Part shown: piece by piece, positions 1 to 6,555 of the stretch
Layout of the letters: each line of letters begins with the position of its first letter
How positions within the stretch are numbered: the first letter of the stretch is position 1
Assembly (NCBI RefSeq): GCF_025336485.1
Contig: NZ_JAODAB010000040.1
Span: forward strand, 1-35,469
Length of the DNA: 35,469 nt
Source: Pseudomonas citri
GTDB taxonomy: Bacteria > Pseudomonadota > Gammaproteobacteria > Pseudomonadales > Pseudomonadaceae
Direction of reading: 5' to 3'
The notes under the pieces: generated by a model
The model's database searches: none
What the model saw: only the letters and a program-made list of their open reading frames with translations
What the model was told of the DNA's origin: nothing
Position numbers and translations under genes: made by a program

Positions 1-152
1 GTGATGCCCGTGGCGGCCACCACGGCAGCGGTGGCCAGGGCGGTGATGGCGATGTTCGCGGCTACCTCGAGCACGCCACCGAGGATGTCGGCCATCATCG
101 AGGTGTGTTCCAGCGCGTCGCCCAGGCGAGCGGCCCAGAGTGCGTCAGACAT
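1..152 (-). CDS. PAAR/Rhs-type protein, N-terminal fragment (cut by window edge)
   Basis: Reading leftward from the ATG at 152..150, 50 codons are open to the window edge. The protein begins MSDALWAARLGDALEHTS and continues with a hydrophobic, Ala-rich stretch (about residues 28-50, ending AAVVAATGI). In Pseudomonas, an opening of the type AARLGDxxxHTS followed by hydrophobic helices is typical of the N-terminus of PAAR-domain and Rhs proteins carried on the type VI secretion spike. The first PAAR loop and a membrane-crossing helical region are usual there. Only this N-terminus is visible, so the toxin domain and any immunity gene are unknown. It lies about 100 bp downstream of the vapC-like gene on the same strand. 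No strong Shine-Dalgarno is seen. The family call is from memory of related N-termini and is moderately sure. Confidence 0.6.
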   Translation of the reverse strand, partial: MSDALWAARLGDALEHTSMMADILGGVLEVAANIAITALATAAVVAATGI

Positions 153-255
153 GCCGGAGCCCCGGACGTTTGACGGCCATTTGCTTGAAGGGGTCTATAC
201 CTACCACTACGCCTGTCTCCTTGGCGATGAGTTGAGGATCCGTTGTAACGTTATT

Positions 256-666
256 TCAGCTTGACCACGGATTGAGCAGCGCCACGCCACTGCTCTGAAA
301 ATCGTTCACATTGCGAGTGACCACAGTCAGCCCGTGGACCAGCGCGGTTGCGGCGATCAGCGCGTCGCATTCATTGCTGCGGTCCGGTACATGGAGCCGG
401 GCGCAGCGTAGCGCGACGGCGCGGTCGATCGTCAGGATTCTACCTGCGAACGCAGGCATCACATGGTTATCCAGCCATTCACGCAGGCGGCTGCCTTGAG
501 CGGGGTCCTTGCGTTCGAGGCGCAATATGCCGGTTTCCAGTTCCAATACGGTAATCGCCGAGACATACAGGCTGGGAGCAGAAACGCTGCGCGCCCAGGC
601 TTGGACGTTTTTATCGGCTTGAGGTTTGCGCAGTTCCGAAATGACGTTGGTATCGAGCAAGAACAT
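256..666 (-). CDS. VapC-like PIN-domain toxin (type II toxin-antitoxin)
   Basis: This 136-residue protein has the PIN-domain layout of VapC/FitB toxins, which are Mg-dependent endoribonucleases that inhibit translation. The N-terminal FLLDTNVISEL gives the first acidic residue (D5). ELE around residues 42-44 gives the second, D101 in ECDALIAATA the third, and N119/D122 in TRNVNDF the last. Length matches the family. The ATG directly follows the TGA of the upstream antitoxin gene with no spacer, so the two are translationally coupled. This is a standard antitoxin-first operon. Cleavage target is not predictable from sequence. Confidence 0.9.
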   Translation of the reverse strand: MFLLDTNVISELRKPQADKNVQAWARSVSAPSLYVSAITVLELETGILRLERKDPAQGSRLREWLDNHVMPAFAGRILTIDRAVALRCARLHVPDRSNECDALIAATALVHGLTVVTRNVNDFQSSGVALLNPWSS

Positions 667-921
667 TCAGGACAGGTCCACCGGGCGGGGAGTGATGACG
701 GCACGCTCGGTCTCGAAATCGATATCCGGCGCATCGGGCATGACCAGCAACTCGACAATGCTGGCGTTGACGCCGGTCAGTTTCTGGTACTCCTCAATGC
801 TTAGCAGCACATGGGCCGGCTTGCCACGGTCGGTGATGATTACCGGTCCTTCACGGGTGGCTTTTTTGGCACCACTTGTGTCGTGGTTGAATGCGCGGCT
901 GGAGATAGTGGTGATGGACAT
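667..921 (-). CDS. Phd/YefM-family antitoxin
   Basis: The 84-residue product starts MSITTISSRAFNHDTSGAKKA and contains GPVIITDRGKPAHVLLS, the characteristic beta-hairpin core of Phd/YefM antitoxins. The N-terminal half should dimerise and bind the operon promoter. The acidic C-terminal half (about residues 55-84) should wrap around the PIN toxin. The start at 921 is chosen because a GAGGGG ribosome site lies about 7 nt upstream. A longer frame to 969 exists, but its extra residues do not resemble the family. The gene precedes the toxin with zero spacing. Pairing of Phd-type antitoxins with VapC-type toxins is common. The pair is likely autoregulated, but I see no clear operator in 922-1010. 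Confidence 0.88.
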   Translation of the reverse strand: MSITTISSRAFNHDTSGAKKATREGPVIITDRGKPAHVLLSIEEYQKLTGVNASIVELLVMPDAPDIDFETERAVITPRPVDLS

Positions 922-1010
922 GGCGGTGCCCCTCATTGAACTTGAATGTAGGCACGTTACTACTCGCACCGATGGCCGGCAAGCGAAACAGGACGGGACA
1001 CCGTGAACAA

Positions 1011-1043
1011 AAAGGCCCCGCCAATCGGATTGGCGGGGCCTTT
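1011..1043 (-). terminator. Rho-independent terminator after ccoP-1
   Basis: A perfect 16-bp inverted repeat (AAAGGCCCCGCCAATC at 1011-1026 with its complement at 1028-1043) is followed on the minus strand by a TTTTTG tract. It sits 20 bp beyond the ccoP-1 stop and should end the first cco operon, isolating it from the toxin-antitoxin pair. Confidence 0.93.
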
Positions 1044-1062
1044 CGTGTATCAGGTGCTCGTC

Positions 1063-2046
1063 TTACTGGGCGTCAGCGGCCGGAGCCTTTTCGCCGTGGG
1101 ACAGGCTATAGACGTAGGCGGCCAGCAGGTGGACCTTGTCGTTGCCTTGCAGGTCGGCCTGGGCCGGCATCTGGCCTTGGCGACCGTAGCGGATGGTCTG
1201 CTGCAGTTGCGCGAAGCTCGAGCCGTAGATGAACGCGACCGGATGCGTCAGGTCAGGTGCACCCATGGCCGGCGTGCCTTTGCCCGCCGGGCCGTGGCAA
1301 GCCACGCAGTTGGCGGCGAAGAGTTTCTGGCCGTTGGCCGGATCGGCCTTGGCGCCTTCCGGCAACTTGCGACCGTGCAGGCCGGTCACCAGGTAGGACG
1401 CGACGTCGGCAACACCTTGCTCTCCGATCACGGCAGCCCAGCCCGGCATCACCGCGTGACGACCGCCCATGATGGTGGTCTTGATGGTTTCCGGCTCGCC
1501 GCCCCAGCGCCAGTCGGCGTCGGTCAGGTTAGGGAAGCCATAGGCGCCCTTGGCGTCGGAACCGTGGCAGACCGAGCAGTTGGAGGCGAACAGACGGCCA
1601 CCCATCTTCAGGGCTTGCGGGTCCTTGGCGACTTCTTCGATCGGCATGGAGGCGAACTTGGCGAAGATCGGACCGAACTTGGCGTCCGAACGAGCCATTT
1701 CCTTTTCCCACTCGTGGACGCCGGTCCAGCCGCTCTGGCCGTTGGCGAAGGCAGTCTGCTTTTCGGTGTCCAGGTAGTTATAACCCGGCAACAGGCCTTT
1801 CCAGTTGCCCAGGCCAGGGTAGAGCGCCAGGTAGCCGAGGGCGAACACGATGGTGCCCACGAACAGCATGAACCACCATTTCGGCAGCGGGTTGTCGTAC
1901 TCCTCGATCCCGTCGAACGAGTGGCCAACGGTCTCGTCCGTTTGCTCGGCGCGCTGGCCTTTGCGGGTCGACAGCAACAGCCAGGTCAACGAGAAGATCG
2001 TTCCCAGGCTGAGGACTGTGACGTACAGACTCCAGAATGTAGTCAT
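1063..2046 (-). CDS. ccoP: cbb3-type cytochrome c oxidase subunit III (CcoP), operon 1
   Basis: This 327-residue dihaem c-type cytochrome of cbb3 oxidase accepts electrons from soluble cytochromes and passes them to CcoO/CcoN. The order is an N-terminal membrane helix (about 5-25), the conserved GHSFDGIEEYDNPLPKWW signature (41-58), a second helix (about 58-76), then two periplasmic cytochrome c domains. Their haem sites are CSVCH (157-161) and CVACH (247-251), with axial Met candidates M200 (VMPGW) and M293 (QMPAQ). A TAGGAG site precedes the ATG. The start overlaps the ccoQ stop by four bases (ATGA). It is the last gene of ccoNOQP-1 and is followed by a strong terminator. In position it matches P. 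aeruginosa ccoP1 (PA1552). Confidence 0.97.
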   Translation of the reverse strand: MTTFWSLYVTVLSLGTIFSLTWLLLSTRKGQRAEQTDETVGHSFDGIEEYDNPLPKWWFMLFVGTIVFALGYLALYPGLGNWKGLLPGYNYLDTEKQTAFANGQSGWTGVHEWEKEMARSDAKFGPIFAKFASMPIEEVAKDPQALKMGGRLFASNCSVCHGSDAKGAYGFPNLTDADWRWGGEPETIKTTIMGGRHAVMPGWAAVIGEQGVADVASYLVTGLHGRKLPEGAKADPANGQKLFAANCVACHGPAGKGTPAMGAPDLTHPVAFIYGSSFAQLQQTIRYGRQGQMPAQADLQGNDKVHLLAAYVYSLSHGEKAPAADAQ

Positions 2047-2228
2047 TCTTTGTTACTCCTAGAAGCTTGCTCGACGTGCTTGATGGCTTCGGGATCATCC
2101 GCGAACGGCAGCAAGGTCGCGTCGTCAAACTCCGACTTGCGCTTGGGGCTGAACACCCACAGGGCCAGGCCAACGAAGGCAACCATCACGACGACGGTGC
2201 CCAGGCCACGAATCATCCCGATATCCAT
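2043..2228 (-). CDS. ccoQ: cbb3 oxidase small subunit CcoQ, operon 1
   Basis: This small (61-residue) single-helix protein, MDIGMIRGLGTVVVMVAFVG..., has the typical CcoQ form: one transmembrane segment (about 6-27), then a charged cytoplasmic tail (SPKRKSEFDD...LPFADD). CcoQ stabilises the assembled oxidase and is dispensable for catalysis in the species studied. The ATG at 2228 is chosen; an in-frame GTG three codons upstream is possible but lacks a ribosome site. It starts 6 bases after the ccoO stop and overlaps ccoP by four bases, consistent with tight translational coupling. Confidence 0.92.
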   Translation of the reverse strand: MDIGMIRGLGTVVVMVAFVGLALWVFSPKRKSEFDDATLLPFADDPEAIKHVEQASRSNKE

Positions 2229-2233
2229 ACGAA

Positions 2234-2842
2234 TCACCGTTTGCTTTTGATGATGGTGCCCAGGCCTTGCAGATAAGCCACCAGTGCGTCCATTTCAGTC
2301 TTGCCCTTCACGGCATCCTTGGCACCGGCGATGTCTTCGTCGGTGTAAGGCACGCCCAGAGTGCGCAGGACTTCCATTTTTTTCGCGGTGTCTTTGCCGT
2401 CGAGCTTGTTTTCTACGAGGAACGGATAAGCCGGCATCTTCGACTCAGGTACCACGTTGCGCGGGTTGTACAAGTGCGCGCGGTGCCAGTCGTCGGAGTA
2501 GCGGCCGCCAACACGGGCCAGGTCCGGACCGGTACGCTTGGAACCCCACAGGAACGGGTGGTCCCAGACGCTTTCACCGGCGACCGAGTAGTGGCCGTAG
2601 CGTTCGGTCTCGGCGCGGAACGGTCGGATCATCTGCGAGTGGCAACCCACGCAGCCGTTGGCGATGTAGATGTCGCGGCCTTCCAGTTCAAGGGCCGAAC
2701 GCGGCTTCATGCCTTCGACCGGCTTGTTGGTCACGTCCTGGAAGAACAGCGGAACGATCTGGGTCAGGCCGCCGATGCTCACGGCGATGACCATGAAGAA
2801 GGCCAGCAGGCCAATATTCTTCTCTACTGCTTCGTGCTTCAT
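2234..2842 (-). CDS. ccoO: cbb3-type cytochrome c oxidase subunit II (CcoO), operon 1
   Basis: This 202-residue monohaem cytochrome c subunit is anchored by one N-terminal helix (about 10-34). The haem-binding site is CVGCH (64-68) in the conserved NGCVGCHSQMIRPF context, with M136 (SKMPAYP) as the likely axial ligand. The stretch RYGHYSVAGESVWDHPFLWGS is the family hallmark. CcoO relays electrons from CcoP to the catalytic CcoN. Its ATG overlaps the ccoN stop by one base (TGATG). The middle of the gene is almost identical in nucleotides to ccoO of operon 2, including synonymous positions (see findings). Confidence 0.97.
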   Translation of the reverse strand: MKHEAVEKNIGLLAFFMVIAVSIGGLTQIVPLFFQDVTNKPVEGMKPRSALELEGRDIYIANGCVGCHSQMIRPFRAETERYGHYSVAGESVWDHPFLWGSKRTGPDLARVGGRYSDDWHRAHLYNPRNVVPESKMPAYPFLVENKLDGKDTAKKMEVLRTLGVPYTDEDIAGAKDAVKGKTEMDALVAYLQGLGTIIKSKR

Positions 2843-4284
2843 CAGTGAGCTCCAACTACGGCGATCTTGGCGGCGGCTTCAGCTTCAGCCGGGTCAGAAG
2901 CACGAACGGTGCGATACACGTTGTAGGCCATGAACAGCATGCCGGTGGCAAAGAACGCGCCGCCCAGGGCCCGTACGATGTAGCCCGGATGGCTGGCTTG
3001 CAGGGCTTCGACGAACGAGTAGGTCAGGGTGCCGTCGTCGTTGATCGCGCGCCACATCAGGCCTTGGGTGATGCCGTTGACCCACATCGAGGCGATGTAG
3101 AGCACGGTACCGATGGTGGCGAGCCAGAAGTGCGTGTTGATCAGGCCGGTGCTGTGCATCTGCGTGCGACCGAACAATTTCGGGATCATGTGGTAGATCG
3201 CGCCGATGGAAATCATCGCCACCCAGCCGAGTGCGCCGGCGTGTACGTGGCCAATGGTCCAGTCGGTGTAGTGGCTCAGGGAGTTGACGGTCTTGATGGC
3301 CATCATCGGGCCTTCGAAGGTCGACATGCCGTAGAACGCCAGGGACACCACCAGGAACCGCAGGATCGGGTCGGTGCGCAATTTATGCCAGGCGCCCGAC
3401 AGGGTCATCATGCCGTTGATCATGCCGCCCCAGCTCGGAGCCAGCAGGATGATCGACATCGCCATGCCCAGGGACTGGGCCCAGTCCGGCAGTGCGGTGT
3501 AGTGCAGGTGGTGCGGACCGGCCCAGATGTACAGGGTGATCAGCGCCCAGAAGTGCACGATGGACAGGCGGTAGGAATAGATCGGACGTTCGGCCTGTTT
3601 CGGCACGAAGTAGTACATCATCCCCAGGAAACCGGTGGTCAGGAAGAAGCCCACGGCGTTGTGGCCGTACCACCACTGGATCATCGCGTCGGTCGCGCCC
3701 GAGTAGGCCGAGTACGACTTGAACAGGCTGACCGGCAGCGACATGTGGTTGACGATGTGCAGCATCGCCGTCACGACGATGAAGGCGCCGTAGAACCAGT
3801 TGCCGACATAGATGTGCTTGGTCTTGCGCTTGACGATGGTGCCGAAGAACACCAGGCCGTAGGTCACCCAGACAATGGCCAGCAGGATAGCCAGGGGCCA
3901 TTCCAGTTCCGCGTATTCCTTGGTGGTGGTGTAGCCCAGCGGCAAGGTCACGATGGCGCCGACGATGACCGCTTGCCAACCCCAGAAGGTGAAGGCGGCG
4001 AGGCTGTCGGAGATCAGTCGGGTCTGGCAGGTTCGCTGCACGACGTAGTAAGAAGTGGCAAACAATGCACAACCACCGAAGGCGAAGATCACCAGGTTGG
4101 TGTGCAGTGGGCGCAGGCGTCCAAACGTCGTCCAGGGCAGGTCGAAGTTCAACTCCGGCCAGACCAGTTGCGAGGCGATGAAGACACCGAGCCCCATGCC
4201 AAGGATCCCCCAGACCACCGTCATGATGGCGAACTGGCGGACTACCTTATAGTTATAAGCAGTCGGACTGATTGCTGTGCTCAT
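2842..4284 (-). CDS. ccoN: cbb3-type cytochrome c oxidase catalytic subunit I (CcoN), operon 1
   Basis: This 480-residue haem-copper oxidase subunit has about 12 membrane helices and reduces oxygen to water at a haem b3/CuB centre. Visible ligands by family alignment are H61 (RPLHTN, low-spin haem b), H208 (WYGHN), H258 and H259 (AGPHHLH, CuB), Y252 (LYIW, the cross-linked active-site tyrosine) and H346/H348 (IGHVHAG, haem ligands). The frame stays open upstream to 4731, but family similarity begins at MSTAISPTAYNYKVVRQF, so the ATG at 4284 is chosen; GTGGAA lies upstream. First gene of ccoNOQP-1, equivalent in position to P. aeruginosa ccoN1 (PA1554). Possible degenerate Anr boxes lie 85-165 bp upstream. 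Confidence 0.97.
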   Translation of the reverse strand: MSTAISPTAYNYKVVRQFAIMTVVWGILGMGLGVFIASQLVWPELNFDLPWTTFGRLRPLHTNLVIFAFGGCALFATSYYVVQRTCQTRLISDSLAAFTFWGWQAVIVGAIVTLPLGYTTTKEYAELEWPLAILLAIVWVTYGLVFFGTIVKRKTKHIYVGNWFYGAFIVVTAMLHIVNHMSLPVSLFKSYSAYSGATDAMIQWWYGHNAVGFFLTTGFLGMMYYFVPKQAERPIYSYRLSIVHFWALITLYIWAGPHHLHYTALPDWAQSLGMAMSIILLAPSWGGMINGMMTLSGAWHKLRTDPILRFLVVSLAFYGMSTFEGPMMAIKTVNSLSHYTDWTIGHVHAGALGWVAMISIGAIYHMIPKLFGRTQMHSTGLINTHFWLATIGTVLYIASMWVNGITQGLMWRAINDDGTLTYSFVEALQASHPGYIVRALGGAFFATGMLFMAYNVYRTVRASDPAEAEAAAKIAVVGAH

Positions 4285-4368
4285 TCTAAGGTTCCACGGT
4301 TTGGGTGTTTTATTAGGATAAAAATCGGTCGCAAGTATGGAGAAAGCGGGGGGGCATTGCAACGCGCC

Positions 4369-4382
4369 ATGACCTGGGTCAA
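4369..4382 (-). promoter_or_regulatory. Degenerate Anr/Fnr-like box upstream of ccoN-1
   Basis: On the minus strand the sequence reads TTGACCCAGGTCAT. Against the Anr/Fnr consensus TTGAY-N4-RTCAA, the left half matches and the right half (GTCAT) differs at the last base. The centre lies about 91 bp upstream of the ccoN-1 start codon, a workable promoter distance. Operon 1 is generally described as constitutively expressed in P. aeruginosa, so a weak site here is plausible but unproven. Confidence 0.35.
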
Positions 4383-4434
4383 TGCTTTCCAAAGCTGATT
4401 CTGCGGCCTTTCCATGTTCCGTGTAGGGACAAAA

Positions 4435-4448
4435 TTGACCCTCGGCAA
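4435..4448. promoter_or_regulatory. Second degenerate Anr/Fnr-like box upstream of ccoN-1
   Basis: TTGACCCTCGGCAA on the plus strand differs from the inverted-repeat form TTGAC-N4-GTCAA by one base in the right half. It lies about 157 bp upstream of the ccoN-1 start. It could be a second weak Anr/Dnr site or chance. Confidence 0.25.
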
Positions 4449-4699
4449 AACGTCGAGTCGAAGGAAAGAGGCGAGGGGGGCGGGTCGGTTGTAACGGGGT
4501 GTGTTCACACGCTGCGTTCGGGAAATGCCGGGTCGCTATCGTGATAGCCGGTATTCGCCTGCCTTTGCGGCTTTTTCGTCGAACGATTGTCGAACACATC
4601 GGGTCGGGTCGACCGCTGACCGGCAGTCGCCAGTGCACGCAAAGGCAAGCGTAGACGCGATTGCGGGGATTCGAAAGGAAGACGGAGGAAGGGTGCGAC

Positions 4700-4722
4700 A
4701 AAAAGAAGCAGCTGCGAGCTGC
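4700..4722 (-). terminator. Probable terminator after ccoP-2
   Basis: Read on the minus strand, GCAGCT-CGC-AGCTGC (4722 down to 4708) is followed by TTCTTTTT. The stem is short (6 bp) but G+C rich and has a proper T tract. It sits about 50 bp beyond the ccoP-2 stop, inside a block of related AGCTGC/GCTTGC repeats. Confidence 0.55.
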
Positions 4723-4801
4723 GAGCTTCAAGCTGCAAGCGAGTAAGCGTCGCTTGCAGCTTTTGCTTTTGCTGTTACTTGAGGCTTGCAGCTTGCGGCT
4801 T
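4708..4801. repeat. AGCTTGCAGCT-type palindromic repeat cluster overlapping the ccoP-2 3' end
   Basis: The segment is made of variants of GCAGCTTGCAGC/GAGCTGC on both strands. It includes a 13-bp perfect hairpin (AAGCTGCAAGCGA at 4730-4742 with its complement at 4750-4762, 7-base loop). Such intergenic palindromic repeats are common in fluorescent pseudomonads. The repeat extends into the coding sequence and supplies the last codons of ccoP-2 (QAASLK, then the stop). Confidence 0.7.
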
Positions 4802-5731
4802 GCCGCTCAACTGCTCATCACTTTTGGAAAGGCTGTAAACGTAGGCCGCGAGCAGTTGCACCTTGTCATTGCCGAGCAGTTCGCTCTGCGCCGGCATGTG
4901 GCCCTGGCGACCATGGCGAATGGTCTGTTGCAGTTGTGCCAGGCTGGTGCCATAGATGAAGCCGGCCGGATGCGTCAGGTTCGGCGCGCCCATGGCTTCG
5001 GTGCCCTGGCCGTTGGCACCGTGGCAAGCAACACAGGTGGTGCTGAACGTTTGCTGGCCCGCTTGCAGGTCGGCACCGTTGTCCGCTGGCAGTGGCAGGC
5101 CGGCCAGGTCGTGGCGAACGTACGCGGCCACGTTCTTGACTCCGGCTTCCCCGAGGATTTCGCCCCAGGCCGGCATCGCCGCCATGCGGCCGCCCATGAT
5201 GGTGGTCTTGATGGTGTCGGCCGCACCGCCCCAGCGCCAGTTGCTGTCGGCCAGGTTCGGGAAGCCGAAGGCACCCTTGGCGTCCGAGCCGTGGCAGACC
5301 GAGCAGTTGGAGGCGAACAGACGACCGCCCATCTTCAACGCCTGCGGATCCTTGGCGACTTCTTCTACTGGCATCGCCGCGAATTTGGCGAAGATCGGCC
5401 CGAACTTGGCGTCGGCCTTGGCCATTTCCTTTTCCCACTCATGGGCACCGGTCCAGCCATTTTCGTAGCCGGGCAAGATGCCTTTCCAATTGCCCAGGCC
5501 CGGATAGAGCACCAGATAGCCGACGGAAAACACCAGGGTGCCGGCGAACAGCAGGAACCACCACTGCGGCAACGGGTTGTCGTACTCCTCGATGCCGTCG
5601 AAGCTGTGGCCCATGGTCTGGTCGACGCTGCCCTTGGTCTCGCCCTTGCGGGTGCCAATCAGCAGCCAGGTCAGGCCGATCAGGCTGCCGAGGGTCAGTA
5701 CGCAGATCCACGTACTCCAGAAGGTGGTCAT
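4775..5731 (-). CDS. ccoP: cbb3-type cytochrome c oxidase subunit III (CcoP), operon 2
   Basis: This 318-residue dihaem cytochrome c subunit is the paralogue of the gene at 1063-2046. It has an N-terminal helix, the GHSFDGIEEYDNPLPQWW signature (41-58), a second helix (about 58-76), and haem sites CSVCH (143-147) and CVACH (233-237) with Met candidates M186 (AMPAW) and M279 (HMPAQ). It is shorter than CcoP-1 mainly because a linker after LPGY (near residue 90) is absent. The frame is open to 5851, but the ATG at 5731, in the family MTTFWS context, is chosen; it overlaps the ccoQ stop by four bases. The last codons are formed by an intergenic-type repeat, so the extreme C-terminus is not family sequence. 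Position matches P. aeruginosa ccoP2. Confidence 0.97.
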   Translation of the reverse strand: MTTFWSTWICVLTLGSLIGLTWLLIGTRKGETKGSVDQTMGHSFDGIEEYDNPLPQWWFLLFAGTLVFSVGYLVLYPGLGNWKGILPGYENGWTGAHEWEKEMAKADAKFGPIFAKFAAMPVEEVAKDPQALKMGGRLFASNCSVCHGSDAKGAFGFPNLADSNWRWGGAADTIKTTIMGGRMAAMPAWGEILGEAGVKNVAAYVRHDLAGLPLPADNGADLQAGQQTFSTTCVACHGANGQGTEAMGAPNLTHPAGFIYGTSLAQLQQTIRHGRQGHMPAQSELLGNDKVQLLAAYVYSLSKSDEQLSGKPQAASLK

Positions 5732-5931
5732 GGCTGGGTACTCCTTGTTGCAGGGTCTTGGGGATTGGCGGGGTCGGACGACAGTTCGTCGGCGAACGGC
5801 AGCAGGCGCGCCTGGGCGAATTCCGGGCCGCGCTTGCTGCTGAAAACCCACAGGATCAGGCCGATGAAGGCGACGAAGACCACGACTGTGCCCAGGCCGC
5901 GGATCATTCCAGTGCTCATTTCAAGAAACAT
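5728..5931 (-). CDS. ccoQ: cbb3 oxidase small subunit CcoQ, operon 2
   Basis: This 67-residue single-helix subunit has the family core MSTGMIRGLGTVVVFVAFIG (helix about 13-32), then a short basic/acidic tail with FSSKRGPEFAQ and LLPFADE. The ATG at 5931 has an AGAGG site 8 bases upstream and is preferred. The ATG at 5919 (MSTG...) is the alternative and would give a product the length seen in other species. It begins 5 bases after the ccoO-2 stop and overlaps ccoP-2 by four bases. Confidence 0.88.
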   Translation of the reverse strand: MFLEMSTGMIRGLGTVVVFVAFIGLILWVFSSKRGPEFAQARLLPFADELSSDPANPQDPATRSTQP

Positions 5932-5936
5932 GGGGC

Positions 5937-6545
5937 TCACCTCTTGCTCTTGATGGCAGTGCCGAGCACTTGCAGGTAGGCCACCAGCGCGTCCATCTCG
6001 GTCTTGCCCTTGAGCGTGGCCGTTGCGCCTGCGATGTCATCATCGGTGTACGGCACGCCGAGGGTGCGCATGGCGCGCAGCTTGCCTTCGGTGTTGCTGC
6101 TGTCCACCGCCTGGGTCACCAGCCATGGGTAGGCCGGCATTTTCGACTCGGGCACCACGTTGCGCGGGTTGTACAAGTGCGCGCGGTGCCAGTCGTCGGA
6201 GTAGCGCGCGCCGACCCGGGCCAGATCCGGCCCGGTACGCTTGGAACCCCACAGGAACGGGTGGTCCCAGACGCTTTCACCGGCGACCGAGTAGTGGCCA
6301 TAGCGTTCGGTCTCGGCGCGGAACGGTCGGATCATCTGCGAATGGCAGCCGACGCAGCCTTCGCGGATGTAGATGTCGCGGCCTTCCAGTTGCAGGGCGG
6401 TGTAGGGCTTCATGCCGTCCACCGGTTTGTTGGTTACGTCCTGGAAGAACAGCGGCACGATCTGGGTCAGGCCGCCGATGCTTACGGCCAGCACCATCAG
6501 CAGCATCAGCAGGCCGACGTTTTTTTCGATTGTTTCGTGTTTCAT
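5937..6545 (-). CDS. ccoO: cbb3-type cytochrome c oxidase subunit II (CcoO), operon 2
   Basis: This 202-residue membrane-anchored monohaem cytochrome c has one helix (about 10-34), haem site CVGCH (64-68) in EGCVGCHSQMIRPF, and a Met ligand in SKMPAYP (M136). It has the same length as CcoO-1. The two proteins differ mostly at the N-terminus and in the C-terminal third; the central block is nearly identical. A GAGGAG ribosome site precedes the ATG. It begins 10 bases after the ccoN-2 stop and is co-transcribed in ccoNOQP-2. Confidence 0.97.
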   Translation of the reverse strand: MKHETIEKNVGLLMLLMVLAVSIGGLTQIVPLFFQDVTNKPVDGMKPYTALQLEGRDIYIREGCVGCHSQMIRPFRAETERYGHYSVAGESVWDHPFLWGSKRTGPDLARVGARYSDDWHRAHLYNPRNVVPESKMPAYPWLVTQAVDSSNTEGKLRAMRTLGVPYTDDDIAGATATLKGKTEMDALVAYLQVLGTAIKSKR

Positions 6546-6555
6546 GGCGGACTCC

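Larger units (their letters stand above)
4285..4699. other. Intergenic region between the cco operons: promoter region of ccoNOQP-1
   Basis: About 415 bp without a supported gene. The first 165 bp upstream of ccoN-1 hold two degenerate Anr/Fnr-like palindromes (listed separately). The remainder, 4450-4699, shows no recognisable family match on either strand. An upstream extension of the ccoN-1 frame crosses it but has no oxidase similarity and is treated as non-coding. Confidence 0.6.

Noticed and set aside
1..264. 87-codon plus-strand frame at the left edge
   Set aside because: The minus strand in this interval gives a recognisable PAAR/Rhs-type N-terminus; the plus frame has low-complexity Ala/Thr composition and overlaps the vapC end.
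2845..4398. 517-codon plus-strand frame opposite ccoN-1
   Set aside because: Composition (His, Gln, Gly, Val rich) is that of the antisense of a membrane protein; the sense strand encodes a complete CcoN with all haem ligands.
4285..4731. N-terminal extension of CcoN-1 by 149 residues
   Set aside because: The extension is Arg/Pro-rich and non-homologous; the conserved start is MSTAISPTAYNYK.
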